From the NCBI RefSeq assembly GCF_900095745.1, contig NZ_FMIR01000017.1, positions 186,001-250,000 on the forward strand: a DNA stretch of 64,000 nt. Direction: 5' to 3'. The notes beneath the pieces are model-generated. The model did no database searches. It saw only the letters and a program-made list of their open reading frames with translations, and was not told where the DNA came from. The first letter of the stretch is position 1; each line of letters starts with the position of its first letter. Shown here one piece after another: positions 25,033 through 35,300 of this stretch. The position numbers were made by a program, and so were the translations under genes. The DNA is from Microbacterium oxydans. Lineage in GTDB: Bacteria; Actinomycetota; Actinomycetes; Actinomycetales; Microbacteriaceae.

Positions 25033-26268
25033 TCACTCCTGGAGTTTCGGATGACGGACGGGCACGCGCAGGAGAGCGCGGATGCCGAGGACGAGCAGGA
25101 CGATGAGAAGGAGGTTCCGCACGGTGAGCACCGCGACGGGAAGCGCCTCGGCGCGCAGCAGGGCGTCGTAGCCGAGCGGATACACGAGACAGGTGAGCAG
25201 GCAGAGCGCGAGCACGATGACCGCGGGTGTGCGCGATCTGGCGCGATCGAGCACGATCCACAGGATCACCGGCGCGATGAGCCAGGTCTGGAATTGGGGC
25301 GAGCCGACCTTGTTGGTGACGATGAGCAGCGTCACGAGCGTGAGGGCGAGCGGAGGGAACAGCCGGGGGAAGGCGGCACCGCGCATCGCCTTCACCGCGC
25401 CGATCGCCGCGACCACCAGCACGCAGATCATCATCAGCGGAGTGAGGGCCGCGGCGACGGCATCCACTCCCGGCGCCGTCACCTGAAAGGTGAGGATCTC
25501 GAAGCTGTACTCGACGCGTGCCGCACCCGCGACAGCGAGCCAGAGGAACGGCGTCGCCGCCACCGCCTCGATCTGCAGCCCGCGCCCGGTCTGCTCGGTC
25601 AGGAACCCGAGGATCTCCGTGTCGGCGCCGAACAGCACCAGCAGCAACACGACGCCGCCCGTGACGATGATCGCGGCGAGCAGCACGCGCCACCGCGCGC
25701 GGACCGCGACGACCGCAGCCACGACGAGGGCGCCGGGCCAGATCTTGATCCAGGCGCCAGCCGTCAACAGGGCGGCGGCGATCATCGGTCGCGCGACGAG
25801 CCAGAGTCCGCCCATCACGGCGAGGGGCACGGTGATCGCGTCGATCCGGTACAGCGCGATCGGACCGAGTAGCAAGACGGCTCCACACCAGAACCAGGCA
25901 GCGACCCGCCTCGCGTGCGAGGGCGATCGCCCGATGAGTACACCGAAGGCGATCGCATCGAGGACGATGACCAGCACGGCCCAGCCGACGAGGTAGGCGC
26001 TCGAGACGCCGAGCACGGGAACCAGAGGCGCGGCGAGTCCGGCGGCGAGCAGCATGGGCACCAACGCGAGCTGGGGGTAGACCCACGTCTCGGTGATGCC
26101 GACGATCGGTCCACCGCCGAGAGCCGCCGACGCCCACGGCTCGTACACGAGAACGACATCACCCATGGGCTGGCTCGGATACACCCACCCGAGCAGAGCG
26201 GTGAGCAGGTGGACGAGGAGGAACGCGCCCCACAGGACGAGTGCCCTCGTCGTCGAGTCGCGGCTCAC
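25033..26268 (-). CDS. GT87-like integral-membrane glycosyltransferase
   Basis: A 411-residue protein with about 10 membrane helices. It starts with GTG inside the nnrD stop (GTGA). The first extracytoplasmic loop has the acidic pair of a GT-C enzyme (GDVVLVYEPWAS near 33-44). Other landmarks are YRIDAITVPLAVMGGLW, GAWIKIWPGALV and KVGSPQFQTWLIAPVI, as in DUF2029/GT87 polyprenyl-phosphate mannosyltransferases. The role is probably to add a sugar to a cell-envelope glycan or lipid; the acceptor is unknown. Confidence 0.75.
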   Translation of the reverse strand: MSRDSTTRALVLWGAFLLVHLLTALLGWVYPSQPMGDVVLVYEPWASAALGGGPIVGITETWVYPQLALVPMLLAAGLAAPLVPVLGVSSAYLVGWAVLVIVLDAIAFGVLIGRSPSHARRVAAWFWCGAVLLLGPIALYRIDAITVPLAVMGGLWLVARPMIAAALLTAGAWIKIWPGALVVAAVVAVRARWRVLLAAIIVTGGVVLLLVLFGADTEILGFLTEQTGRGLQIEAVAATPFLWLAVAGAARVEYSFEILTFQVTAPGVDAVAAALTPLMMICVLVVAAIGAVKAMRGAAFPRLFPPLALTLVTLLIVTNKVGSPQFQTWLIAPVILWIVLDRARSRTPAVIVLALCLLTCLVYPLGYDALLRAEALPVAVLTVRNLLLIVLLVLGIRALLRVPVRHPKLQE

Positions 26269-27107
26269 CCCAGGACGTCCTGGATCGCCTGCGGCAGCGC
26301 CTCCGCCACGTCCATCGCCACGATCGGGTGCCCCGGGCCGCCGGCGAGCGTCCCGGCCGCGATCCGCGCGGCATGACCATGCAGCCAGGCCCCGGCGGCG
26401 GCGACCTCGGCGAGCGTCGCTCCGGGGTTCGCGGCCGACACCGCTCCGAGCACGCCGGCGAGCACGTCTCCGGTGCCGGCCGTCGCCAGCCACCCCGTTC
26501 CCGCTTCGACGGCGATGACGGCTCCGTCGGGGTCGGCGACCAACGTCCGCGCTCCCTTGAGCAGCACGGTGCCACCGATCTTCGCGGCCACCTGCCGCGC
26601 CGCATCCGCCCGCTCGTCGTCTTCGTCGTCGTGGGGCTGCACGCGGAGGCGCTCCTGCAACCGGGTGAACTCCCGTGCGTGCGGGGTGACGAGGAACGGC
26701 GCCCGCGCTCCCGGCGCGAGGTCCAGGGCACCCGCATCGATGACCACGGGGACCGCACCGGCGAGGATCTCACGGAGCGCGACGCTCTCCGCGTCCGTGC
26801 GGTGCATCGGATCCGTGCCGGAGCCGATCACCCAGGCTCCGACGCGCGAACTGCCGATGTCCGCTCCTACGACGGTCTCGGGTCGCCGAGCCAGGACGGC
26901 GTCCGCCACCCGTTCCGCGCCCACGTACCGCACGAACCCCGCTCCGGACCGCCACGCCGCCTCGACTCCGAGCACCGCGGCGCCGGGGTATGCGGGAGAT
27001 CCGGTACGCAGCGCCACGACCCCGCGGGCGTACTTGTCGTCCTCCGCCGTGGGCGCACGGAACAGGCGCGCCGTATCGCTGCGTGACCACTCCCGCACCT
27101 CGATCAT
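26265..27107 (-). CDS. nnrD: ADP-dependent NAD(P)H-hydrate dehydratase
   Basis: The enzyme repairs hydrated NAD(P)H using ADP. The 280 residues contain KYARGVVALRTGS, GAGFVRYVG, VIGSGTD, TPHAREFTRL, VLLKGARTLVADPDG and the nucleotide-binding AGTGDVLAG, in the ribokinase-like fold order. Only the dehydratase domain is present; the NnrE epimerase domain fused to it in many bacteria is missing. It heads a four-gene operon. No Shine-Dalgarno of normal spacing is seen beyond GGAG; TAACGT six bases upstream points to a leaderless start. Confidence 0.92.
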   Translation of the reverse strand: MIEVREWSRSDTARLFRAPTAEDDKYARGVVALRTGSPAYPGAAVLGVEAAWRSGAGFVRYVGAERVADAVLARRPETVVGADIGSSRVGAWVIGSGTDPMHRTDAESVALREILAGAVPVVIDAGALDLAPGARAPFLVTPHAREFTRLQERLRVQPHDDEDDERADAARQVAAKIGGTVLLKGARTLVADPDGAVIAVEAGTGWLATAGTGDVLAGVLGAVSAANPGATLAEVAAAGAWLHGHAARIAAGTLAGGPGHPIVAMDVAEALPQAIQDVLG

Positions 27108-27113
27108 GACTCC

Positions 27114-27119
27114 ACGTTA
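27114..27119 (-). promoter_or_regulatory. -10 element of the nnrD operon, leaderless type
   Basis: TAACGT on the minus strand is six bases (GGAGTC) before the ATG at 27107. It lies back to back with the promoter of the divergent OYE gene, 32 bases away. Confidence 0.55.
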
Positions 27120-27151
27120 GTGCGACGGCCCGAGACGCACGCCCGCGGGGG

Positions 27152-27157
27152 TAGCGT
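27152..27157 (+). promoter_or_regulatory. -10 element of the OYE gene, leaderless type
   Basis: TAGCGT is six bases (CGAACG) before the GTG at 27164; no ribosome-binding site lies between. Confidence 0.6.
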
Positions 27158-27163
27158 CGAACG

Positions 27164-28231
27164 GTGAGTCTTCTCTTCTCCCCACTGAGCATCCGATCCG
27201 TCACGTTCCGCAATCGCCTCTGGGTCTCGCCCATGTGCATGTACAGCGCCGTGGACGGCGTCGCTCAGGAGTGGCACCACGCCCACCTCGCCCAGTTCGC
27301 CTCGGGCGGCGCCGGGCTGATCGTCGCCGAGGCCACCTCGGTCGTCCCCGAGGGCCGGATCTCCCCTCGTGACCTCGGCCTCTGGAACGACGAGCAGCGT
27401 GACGCGCTCGCGCCGATCGTCCAGGCCATCCACGACCGCGGAGCGCACGCCGGCATCCAGCTCGCGCACGCGGGTCGGAAGGCCTCGACCTGGTGGCCCT
27501 GGGCTCCTCTGCGCGGCTCCGTCCCGCAGGAGGACGGCGGCTGGACGACCACCGCGCCCTCGGCCGTGGCGTTCGACGGCTTCGAGGAACCGGTCGCCCT
27601 CGACCTGGCGGGCATCGACCGTGTGGTCGAGGCCTTCGCGTCCGCCACGCGCCGCGCACTCGACGCCGGCTTCGACGTCATCGAGATCCACGGGGCGCAC
27701 GGCTACCTTCTGCACCAGTTCCTGTCGCCGCTGTCGAACCTGCGCGAGGACGAGTACGGAGGCTCGCTCGAGAATCGCGCCCGGCTGCTGCTCCGCGTGG
27801 TGGACGCCGTTCGCACCACCGCCGGCACCGAAGTGCCGCTGCTCGTACGCATCTCGGCCACCGATCACGCGGACGGTGGCTTCACCCCGGAAGAGGCGAC
27901 GATCGTCGGCGACTGGGCGGCACAGCACGGGGCCGACCTGATCGACGTCTCCAGCGGCGGGCTCGTTGCGCATCAGAGCATCGACGTATTCCCGGGATAT
28001 CAGGTGCCTCTCGCCGAGACGGTCCGCCAGGGGGGCCGCATCCCGGTGTCCGCGGTCGGGCTCATCACCGCGTCGGCCCAGGCGGAGCAGGTGCTCGCCG
28101 ACGGCGCGGCGGATGTGATCTTCGCGGGCCGGGAGTGGTTGCGTGACCCGCATTTCGCCCTCCGCGCCGCCCACGAGCTCGGTGCGGAGGTCACCTGGCC
28201 CCCGCAGTACGAACGCGCGCGCTGGCGCTGA
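27164..28231 (+). CDS. NADH:flavin oxidoreductase, Old Yellow Enzyme family, YqjM type
   Basis: A 355-residue FMN enzyme that reduces activated alkenes with NADPH. SPMCMYS near residue 22 holds the Cys that marks the thermophilic-like/YqjM class; HAGRK, HGAHGYLLHQFLSPLSN and the phosphate-binding end (SAVGLITASAQAEQVL, then FAGREWLRDP) complete the pattern. The physiological substrate is unknown. GTG start without Shine-Dalgarno. Confidence 0.92.
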   Translation: MSLLFSPLSIRSVTFRNRLWVSPMCMYSAVDGVAQEWHHAHLAQFASGGAGLIVAEATSVVPEGRISPRDLGLWNDEQRDALAPIVQAIHDRGAHAGIQLAHAGRKASTWWPWAPLRGSVPQEDGGWTTTAPSAVAFDGFEEPVALDLAGIDRVVEAFASATRRALDAGFDVIEIHGAHGYLLHQFLSPLSNLREDEYGGSLENRARLLLRVVDAVRTTAGTEVPLLVRISATDHADGGFTPEEATIVGDWAAQHGADLIDVSSGGLVAHQSIDVFPGYQVPLAETVRQGGRIPVSAVGLITASAQAEQVLADGAADVIFAGREWLRDPHFALRAAHELGAEVTWPPQYERARWR

Positions 28232-28241
28232 GCGGGCGCAC

Positions 28242-28287
28242 ACGCACGAAGGCCGCCGATCCTCCCGGGTCGGCGGCCTTCGTGCGT
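28242..28287. terminator. Bidirectional terminator between OYE and CNNM genes
   Basis: ACGCACGAAGGCCGCCGA pairs perfectly with TCGGCGGCCTTCGTGCGT, an 18-bp stem with a 10-base loop, between two convergent genes. Confidence 0.85.
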
Positions 28288-28296
28288 CAGTCCGGA

Positions 28297-29358
28297 TCAG
28301 CGTCCGCGGAAGCGACGCGTCGCGTCCTGCACCTCACCGACCAGCTCCTCCAGGATGTCCTCCAGGAACAGCACGGCGGTGGTGTTCCCCTGCGCGTCGC
28401 GCACCTTCGCGAGGTGGCGGCCCGCGCGGCGCATCACCGCGAGGGCATCCTCCAGATCCGTGTCCTCCTGCACCGGCACCATGTGGTGGATGCGCTTGGC
28501 AGGGACCGGCTGGATCATCTTCGTCTCGGCGTCCGGCCCTTCGGATGCACGCAGGATGTCCTTCAGGTGGACATACCCGATCGGTACGGCTTCGTCGTCG
28601 ACGATCACGTAGCGGGAGAACCCGTAGCGTGAGACGGCCTTCTCGATGTCGTCCGGCGTGGTCGACTGCGGCAGGGTCACCAGATCGCCCAGAGGCACGG
28701 CGACGTCCCGTGCCTTCTTGTCGGTGAACTCGACCGCGGCGGCGACCGTTCCCGCGGTGTCCATCAGTAGGCCCTCACGTCGCGACTGGCTCACGATGGT
28801 CGCGACCTCGTCGAGCGTGAACGTGGAGGCCGCCTCGTTCTTCGGCTCCACCCGGAAGAGGCGCAGCACACCGTTGGCGGCGGCGTTGAGCACCCAGATC
28901 ACCGGCATGAAGACCTTCGACACCCACACCAGCGGCGGAGCCAGGATCAGCACGGCACGATCCGGCACCGAGAACGCGAGGTTCTTCGGCACCATCTCGC
29001 CGAACACGACGTGCAGGAACGAGACGATCAGCAGCGCGATCGCGAACGAGACTGCGTCGACAGCACCGTCCGGCCAGCCGAGCGCATGCAGCGGCACGGC
29101 GAGCAGGTGGTGGATCGCGGGTTCCGAGACGTTCAGGATCAGGAGCGAGCAGATCGTGATGCCGAGCTGCGAGGTCGCGAGCATCAGAGTCGCGTGCTCC
29201 ATCGCATACAGGGCCGTCTTCGCCGCACGCGAGCCCTGGTCGGCACGTGGCTCGATCTGCGACCGCCGAGCCGAGATCACCGCGAACTCCCCGCCGACGA
29301 AGAAGGCGTTCGCGATCAGAAGCACGACGAGCCAGGCGAGTCCTCCCCAATCGTTCAT
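28297..29358 (-). CDS. CNNM/CorB-type membrane protein without CorC domain
   Basis: A 353-residue member of the hemolysin-like CNNM (DUF21 plus CBS pair) family, linked to Mg/Co transport. Residues 1-150 are the DUF21 membrane domain with HVVFGEMVPKNLAFS, followed by a tandem CBS domain (RDVAVPLGDLVTLP to about 335, ending VLFLEDILEELVGEV). The C-terminal CorC_HlyC domain of its neighbour is missing. The start overlaps the stop of the longer paralogue by ATGA. Confidence 0.88.
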   Translation of the reverse strand: MNDWGGLAWLVVLLIANAFFVGGEFAVISARRSQIEPRADQGSRAAKTALYAMEHATLMLATSQLGITICSLLILNVSEPAIHHLLAVPLHALGWPDGAVDAVSFAIALLIVSFLHVVFGEMVPKNLAFSVPDRAVLILAPPLVWVSKVFMPVIWVLNAAANGVLRLFRVEPKNEAASTFTLDEVATIVSQSRREGLLMDTAGTVAAAVEFTDKKARDVAVPLGDLVTLPQSTTPDDIEKAVSRYGFSRYVIVDDEAVPIGYVHLKDILRASEGPDAETKMIQPVPAKRIHHMVPVQEDTDLEDALAVMRRAGRHLAKVRDAQGNTTAVLFLEDILEELVGEVQDATRRFRGR

Positions 29359-30671
29359 CGGGTGGCCTCCTCTCCCCCGTCGAGCGGACTCGGAACGTAG
29401 CGGACGCGATCCACGCGCCGGCCGTCCATGCGGACGACCTGGAGGATGCCGCTGTCGAGCGGCACCTCGTCGCCGACCGAGGGCACACGCTCGAGCACAC
29501 TCATGACGTAGCCGCCGACCGTGTCGTACACGTCACCCTCCGGCACTTCGACGCCCGCGCGACGGCGCAGCTCATCGGGACGCAGCTCGCCGGGGAAGGT
29601 CACGCCCTCCCGGTTGCGGATGACTCCGGCCCTCGTGCGGTCATGCTCGTCGGCGACCTCGCCGACCAGCTCCTCGACGAGGTCTTCGAGCGTGACGAGC
29701 CCCGCCGTCCCGCCGTACTCATCGACGACGACGGCGAGCTGGTACCCACGAGCACGGAGCTCGGAGATCAGGGCGTCCACGTGCACGGTCTCGGGCACGC
29801 GCAGAGGCTCGGTCGCCAGAGCACCGACCGGGACCTCGGTCCGGCGATCACGCGGCACCGAGATGGCCGCCTTGAGATGCACGACACCCGTGATGTCGTC
29901 GAGATCGTCGTCGTAGACCGGGAAGCGGCTGTGCCCGGTGCGCCGTGCGAGTTGGATGACGTCGTCCACCGAGTCACCGGCGGCGATCGCGTGCATGCTC
30001 GGCCGTGCGGTCATCACGTCGGCGGCGGTCAGCCGGGAGAACATCAGGGTGCGGTCGAGCAGCGTCGCGGTGTCGGCCTCGAGCAGTCCCGCACTGGCGG
30101 AGCGTCGCACGAGCGAGGAGAGCTCCTCCGCGCTGCGGGCGCCGGAGAGCTCTTCCTTCGGCTCGATCCCCATGCTCCGCAACACGCCGTTGGCGCTGCC
30201 GTTGAGCACGACCACGGCCGGTTTGAAGACGGTCGTGAAGGCGACCTGGAAGGGGATGACGAGCTTCGCCGTCGCCAGCGGCAGGGCGAGCGCGAAGTTC
30301 TTCGGCACGAGTTCGCCGAGGATCATCGACAGCACGGTGGCCACGAGCATCGCCACGATCGTCGCGATGGGCGCGACCGCCGCCTCCGGGATGCTCCAGG
30401 CGACAAGCGTCGGACGCAGCAGGTTCGACAGCGCCGGCTCCATCGTGTAACCGGTGAGCAGCGTCGTCAGCGTGATTCCGAGCTGTGCTGCGGAGAGATG
30501 CGTGGACGTGTGCCGGAGGGCGCCGATCGTGAGCGAGAGCCGGGATTCACCTCTGGCCTGTCGCGCTTCGAGCTCGGCGCGGTCGAGGTTGACCAACGCG
30601 AACTCGCTGGCGACGAAGAGGCCGGTGCCGACCGTGAGAAGGAGCCCCACGCCCAACATGATGTAGTCCAT
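29355..30671 (-). CDS. CNNM/CorB-type membrane protein with CorC domain
   Basis: A 438-residue paralogue of the next gene: DUF21 membrane domain with [15 protein letters not shown], a CBS pair ([12 protein letters not shown], then [26 protein letters not shown]) and a complete C-terminal CorC_HlyC domain ([19 protein letters not shown]). Homologues take part in magnesium homeostasis. The ATG (MDYIMLGVG) follows GGAGAGG by eight bases. The two paralogues are probably one heteromeric unit; this is inferred from the coupling. Confidence 0.9.
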   Translation of the reverse strand: MDYIMLGVGLLLTVGTGLFVASEFALVNLDRAELEARQARGESRLSLTIGALRHTSTHLSAAQLGITLTTLLTGYTMEPALSNLLRPTLVAWSIPEAAVAPIATIVAMLVATVLSMILGELVPKNFALALPLATAKLVIPFQVAFTTVFKPAVVVLNGSANGVLRSMGIEPKEELSGARSAEELSSLVRRSASAGLLEADTATLLDRTLMFSRLTAADVMTARPSMHAIAAGDSVDDVIQLARRTGHSRFPVYDDDLDDITGVVHLKAAISVPRDRRTEVPVGALATEPLRVPETVHVDALISELRARGYQLAVVVDEYGGTAGLVTLEDLVEELVGEVADEHDRTRAGVIRNREGVTFPGELRPDELRRRAGVEVPEGDVYDTVGGYVMSVLERVPSVGDEVPLDSGILQVVRMDGRRVDRVRYVPSPLDGGEEATR

Positions 30672-30731
30672 CAGCGGTTCCTCTCCTGCGAGAGAGGCGG
30701 ACAGTGGGGCGATGTTCTGCAACTGGGAGGG

Positions 30732-30750
30732 TCGTCCATTATGCGGACGA
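30732..30750 (-). promoter_or_regulatory. Candidate promoter with dyad before the CNNM pair
   Basis: TCGTCC and GGACGA are inverted around ATTATGC on the plus strand. Read on the minus strand the centre is CATAAT, a good -10 hexamer, so the dyad could be an operator. TACAAT, read on the minus strand just upstream, is a second possible -10. The leader to the ATG at 30671 would be about 60 nt. Confidence 0.4.
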
Positions 30751-30783
30751 TTGTACAGAAGACGACTGTGCTCGCGCTCGCGA

Positions 30784-32238
30784 TCACCAGCTGACGGGAA
30801 GCGCCTTGCCCTCTTCGTACCCGGCTGCCGACTGGAGTCCGACCAGCGCGCGATCGTGGAACTCCGGCACGGACGAGGCGCCGGCATAGGTGAACGACGA
30901 GCGCACGCCCGAGGTGATCATGTCCAGCAGATCCTCCACGCCGGGCCGCAGCGGGTCGAGATAGATCTTGGACGAGGAGATGCCCTCGGCGAAGAGCTCC
31001 TTGCGAGCCCGCTCGTAGGCGTCGAGTCTGCCGAAGCGCGCCTGCACCGCCTTGGTCGACGCCATGCCCCAGGATTCCTTGAACAAGCGACCGTCGCTGT
31101 CGCGCTGCAGCTCCCCCGGCGCCTCGATCGTGCCGGCGAACCACGAGCCGACCATGACGGATGCGGCGCCGGCCGCGAGCGCGAGTGCCACGTCGCGGGG
31201 GTACCGCACGCCGCCGTCGGCCCAGACATGGGCGCCGAGCTCCTTGGCGGCCTGGGCGGTCTCGAGCACGGCGGAGAACTGGGGGCGTCCGACCGCGGTC
31301 ATCATTCGTGTGGTGCACATCGCCCCGGGTCCCACGCCCACCTTGAGGATCGTCGCGCCCGCATCGACCAGGTCGGCGACGCCGTCGGCGGTGACGATGT
31401 TGCCGGCGACGATGGGCAGTCCGAGGTCGAGCTCGGCGACCGCACGCAGAGCGCGCAGCATGCCCTCCTGATGGCCGTGCGCCGTGTCGACGACCAGCAC
31501 GTCGACGCCTGCTCCGGCGAGCGCCTTGGCCTTCGCCGCGACGTCGCCGTTGATGCCGACGGCCGCGGCCACAGCCAGTCTTCCGTCGGCATCGACCGCC
31601 GGACGGTACAGGGTGGAGCGCAGTGCACTGCGCGCGCTCAGGGTGCCCACGAGATGTCCGTGGTGGACCACCGTCACCATCTCGACGTCGGCGTCCGTGA
31701 TGACGTCGAAGGCGTGCCGCTCCGAACCGATGTCGTCCGCGTCGATCGACGGTGTCCCGCGGTGAACGAGATCTCCGAGCTGGGCATCCGGCAGCGCGGT
31801 GGCGAGTCTTGTGGCCGGGAGCACGCCGAGGATCCGTCCGACCTCGATCGGCGCGGCGCCCTGCGCGACCACGATCCCGTGACCGACAGCGGCCGGGAGC
31901 AGGCGGAGCGCGTCCGAGACGGATGCCTCGGGCGGGAGCACGATCGGGGTGTCCCAGAGGACCGGCTGGGCTTTCACGTCACGGATCGCGGAATCGAGAT
32001 CCTGCAGCGGCAGATCCTGGGGAAGCACGCCGAGCGCGCCTCGGCGGGCGAGCACCGCCGCGATTCTGGGGCCGGTCACGGAGTTCATGTTCGAGGCGAC
32101 GATCGGAAGAGTCGCCGGGGTGCCGTCCAGCGGTGCCAGATCGACCTGGAGACGGCTGGTGACCCCGGATCTCCGCGGCACCAGGAAGACGTCCGAGTAG
32201 GTCAGGTCGACGGTCGGCTGCGCTCCAGAGAACTCCAT
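30784..32238 (-). CDS. guaB1: GuaB1-family IMP dehydrogenase-related protein (GMP reductase type)
   Basis: A 484-residue TIM-barrel enzyme of the actinobacterial GuaB1 family. It has the barrel start TYSDVFLVPRRS, a CBS insert (about 95-215), the active-site loop GPGAMCTTRMMTAVGRPQ with its Cys, and ADGGVRYPRDVALALAAGA. In mycobacteria GuaB1 acts as a GMP reductase returning GMP to IMP, not as an IMP dehydrogenase, and the same is likely here. ATG start with TACCGT six bases upstream. It is divergent from kgd. Confidence 0.9.
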   Translation of the reverse strand: MEFSGAQPTVDLTYSDVFLVPRRSGVTSRLQVDLAPLDGTPATLPIVASNMNSVTGPRIAAVLARRGALGVLPQDLPLQDLDSAIRDVKAQPVLWDTPIVLPPEASVSDALRLLPAAVGHGIVVAQGAAPIEVGRILGVLPATRLATALPDAQLGDLVHRGTPSIDADDIGSERHAFDVITDADVEMVTVVHHGHLVGTLSARSALRSTLYRPAVDADGRLAVAAAVGINGDVAAKAKALAGAGVDVLVVDTAHGHQEGMLRALRAVAELDLGLPIVAGNIVTADGVADLVDAGATILKVGVGPGAMCTTRMMTAVGRPQFSAVLETAQAAKELGAHVWADGGVRYPRDVALALAAGAASVMVGSWFAGTIEAPGELQRDSDGRLFKESWGMASTKAVQARFGRLDAYERARKELFAEGISSSKIYLDPLRPGVEDLLDMITSGVRSSFTYAGASSVPEFHDRALVGLQSAAGYEEGKALPVSW

Positions 32239-32244
32239 GTCTCC

Positions 32245-32250
32245 ACGGTA
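32245..32250 (-). promoter_or_regulatory. -10 element of guaB1, leaderless type
   Basis: TACCGT on the minus strand is six bases (GGAGAC) before the ATG at 32238. Confidence 0.55.
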
Positions 32251-32307
32251 CCCAGATCGCAGCCGTGTGGGCGCGTGGCTTCCGACGATTCCCCGAGCGA
32301 AACACGT

Positions 32308-32313
32308 TAGGCT
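32308..32313 (+). promoter_or_regulatory. -10 element of kgd
   Basis: TAGGCT lies 92 bases before the GTG of kgd, giving a leader of about 80 nt. It lies within a 161-base gap shared with the divergent guaB1 promoter. Confidence 0.45.
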
Positions 32314-32399
32314 TGTTGGTCGAGAGTGTGCGGATCCGAACGCATCCTGCGTCGACGTCCGCACCAGAGAGCTTCAGCGATGAAAGAGGGCGATCGAGA

Positions 32400-35300
32400 G
32401 TGTCGAACCAGGTGACCGGCGTCAACGGCGACGGGGGGTTCGGAGCCAATTCCTGGCTCGTCGAAGAGCTCTACGAGCAGTTCAAAGTGAACCGCGACTC
32501 CGTCGACAAGGAGTGGTGGCCGATCCTCGAGAAGTACCACTCGGATACCTCCTCATCGGCACCCGCCGCTGCGGACACGTCGGCACATCCGGTGACCGCC
32601 CCGATCCCCGTGATCGGCTCGCAGCCGGTCGCCCGCACGACCGCGAAGCCCGCGGCCGCCGCGCCGATCCCGGCACAGGCACCCAAGCCCGCACCCAAGC
32701 CCGAGTCGAAGGAGGCCGTCGAGCCCGTCGAGGAGGACAAGGTCACTCCGCTGCGCGGCCTGCCGAAGACCCTCGCCGCGAACATGGACGAGTCGCTGAC
32801 CGTCCCGACCGCGACCAGCGTGCGCACCGTGCCCGCGAAGCTGATGATCGACAACCGCATCGTCATCAACAACCACATGGCGCGCACCCGCGGCGGCAAG
32901 ATCAGCTTCACCCACCTCATCGGGTGGGCGCTCATCCGCACGCTCGACGAGTTCCGCAGCCAGAACGTGTTCTACGCCGAGATCGACGGCAAGCCCTCGG
33001 TGGTCGCCCCTGCGCACGTCAACCTCGGCATCGCCATCGACCTGCCCAAGCCCGACGGCACGCGCGCTCTCATGGTGCCCAGCATCAAGCGCGCCGACAC
33101 GCTGTCGTTCACCGAGTACCTCAGCGCGTACGAAGACCTGGTCACCCGCGCCCGCGGCAACAAGCTCACCGCCGCTGACTTCCAGGGCACCACCGTGTCC
33201 CTCACCAACCCCGGCGGCATCGGCACCGTGCACTCCGTGCCGCGGCTGATGAAGGGCCAGGGCTGCATCATCGGTGCCGGAGCCCTCGAGTACCCCGCCG
33301 AGTTCCAGGGTGCGAGCGACAAGACGCTCAACGAGCTGGCGATCGGCAAGACGATCACGCTCACCAGCACCTACGACCACCGCGTCATCCAGGGTGCAGG
33401 CTCGGGCGAGTTCCTCAAGAAGGTGCATGAGCTGCTCATCGGCCAGCGCGGCTTCTACGACGACATCTTCGCGGCGCTCCGCATCCCGTACGCCCCCATC
33501 CGCTGGAACCCCGACATCGCGGTCGACCTCGCCGAGCGCGTCGACAAGCAGTCCCGTGTGCAGGAGCTCATCAACTCCTTCCGCGTGCGCGGCCACCTGA
33601 TGGCCGACATCGACCCGCTCGAGTACCAGCAGCGCTCACACCCCGACCTCGAGATCGAGAGCCACGGGCTCACCTTCTGGGACCTGGACCGCGAGTTCGT
33701 CACCGGCGGGTTCGGCGGTCGGCGCATCGCCAAGCTCCGCGACATCCTCGGTGTGCTCCGCGACTCGTACTGCCGCACGCTCGGCATCGAGTACATGCAC
33801 ATCCAGGACCCGGAGCAGCGTCGCTGGTTCCAGGAGAAGGTCGAGGTCAAGTACCAGAAGCCCGGCCACGACGAGCAGCTGCGGGTCCTCCGCAAGCTCA
33901 ACGAGGCCGAGGCGTTCGAGACCTTCCTGCAGACGAAGTTCGTCGGCCAGAAGCGCTTCTCGCTCGAGGGCGGCGAGTCGCTGATCCCGCTGCTCGACGA
34001 GATCCTCCAGGGCGCCGCGACTTCCGGACTCGAGGGCGCTGCGATCGGCATGGCCCACCGCGGCCGCCTCAACGTGCTGACGAACATCGCTGGCAAGACG
34101 TACGGCCAGGTGTTCCGCGAGTTCGAGGGCACCCAGACCCCCGGCAACCAGCGTGGCTCCGGCGATGTGAAGTACCACCTCGGCACCGAGGGCACCTTCG
34201 TCGCCGATGACAAGTCCGAGCTGCCGGTCTACCTCGCGGCGAACCCGTCACACCTCGAGACGGTCGACGGCGTGCTGGAAGGCATCGTCCGCGCCAAGCA
34301 GGACCGCAAGCCGATCGGCACGTTCGCCTGGCTGCCGATCCTCGTCCACGGCGACGCCGCCTTCGCCGGCCAGGGCGTCGTGGTCGAGACGCTGCAGATG
34401 TCGCAGCTGCGCGGCTACCGCACCGGCGGCACGATCCACGTCGTGGTGAACAACCAGGTCGGCTTCACGACGACCCCGAACGACGGACGCACCTCGGTGT
34501 ACTCCACCGACGTGGCGAAGACCATCCAGGCACCGGTGTTCCATGTGAACGGCGACGACCCCGAGGCCGTCATCCACGTCGCACAGCTCGCGTTCGAGTA
34601 CCGCGAGCGGTTCCACCGCGACGTCGTGATCGACCTCGTGTGCTACCGCCGACGCGGTCACAACGAGGGGGACGACCCCTCGATGACGCAGCCGCTGATG
34701 ACCGACCTGATCCAGGCGAAGCGGTCTGTCCGCCGTCTGTACACCGAGTCGCTCGTCGGCCGTGGCGACATCACGGAGCAGGAGTACGACGAGGCCAAGG
34801 CGGACTTCCAGAACCGCCTCGAGATCGCCTTCGCCGAGACCCACGCGGCGGAGACCGGGGCGACACCGATCGCGCCGGAGCTGCCTCCGGTGGAAGACCA
34901 GGTCGGAGCGCCCGAGGTCACGGGCGTGCCGGGCGAGGTCATCCAGCTCATCGGTGACGCATTCGTGAACAAGCCCGAGGGCTTCACGGTGCATCCGAAG
35001 ATCCAGCAGCTGCTGGAGAAGCGGCTCGACATGAGCCGCAACGGCGGTATCGACTGGGGCTTCGGCGAACTTCTCGCATTCGGCTCGCTTCTGGTCGAGG
35101 GCACCCCGGTGCGTCTCGCCGGACAGGATGCCCGTCGTGGCACGTTCGTCCAGCGTCACGCCACTCTGCATGACCGTGCGAACGGCCAGGAATGGCTGCC
35201 GCTGTCGAATCTGTCCGATGCGCAGGGCCGCTTCTTCGTCTACGACTCGCTCCTCAGCGAGTACGCCGCCCTCGGGTTCGAATACGGCTACTCGGTCGAA

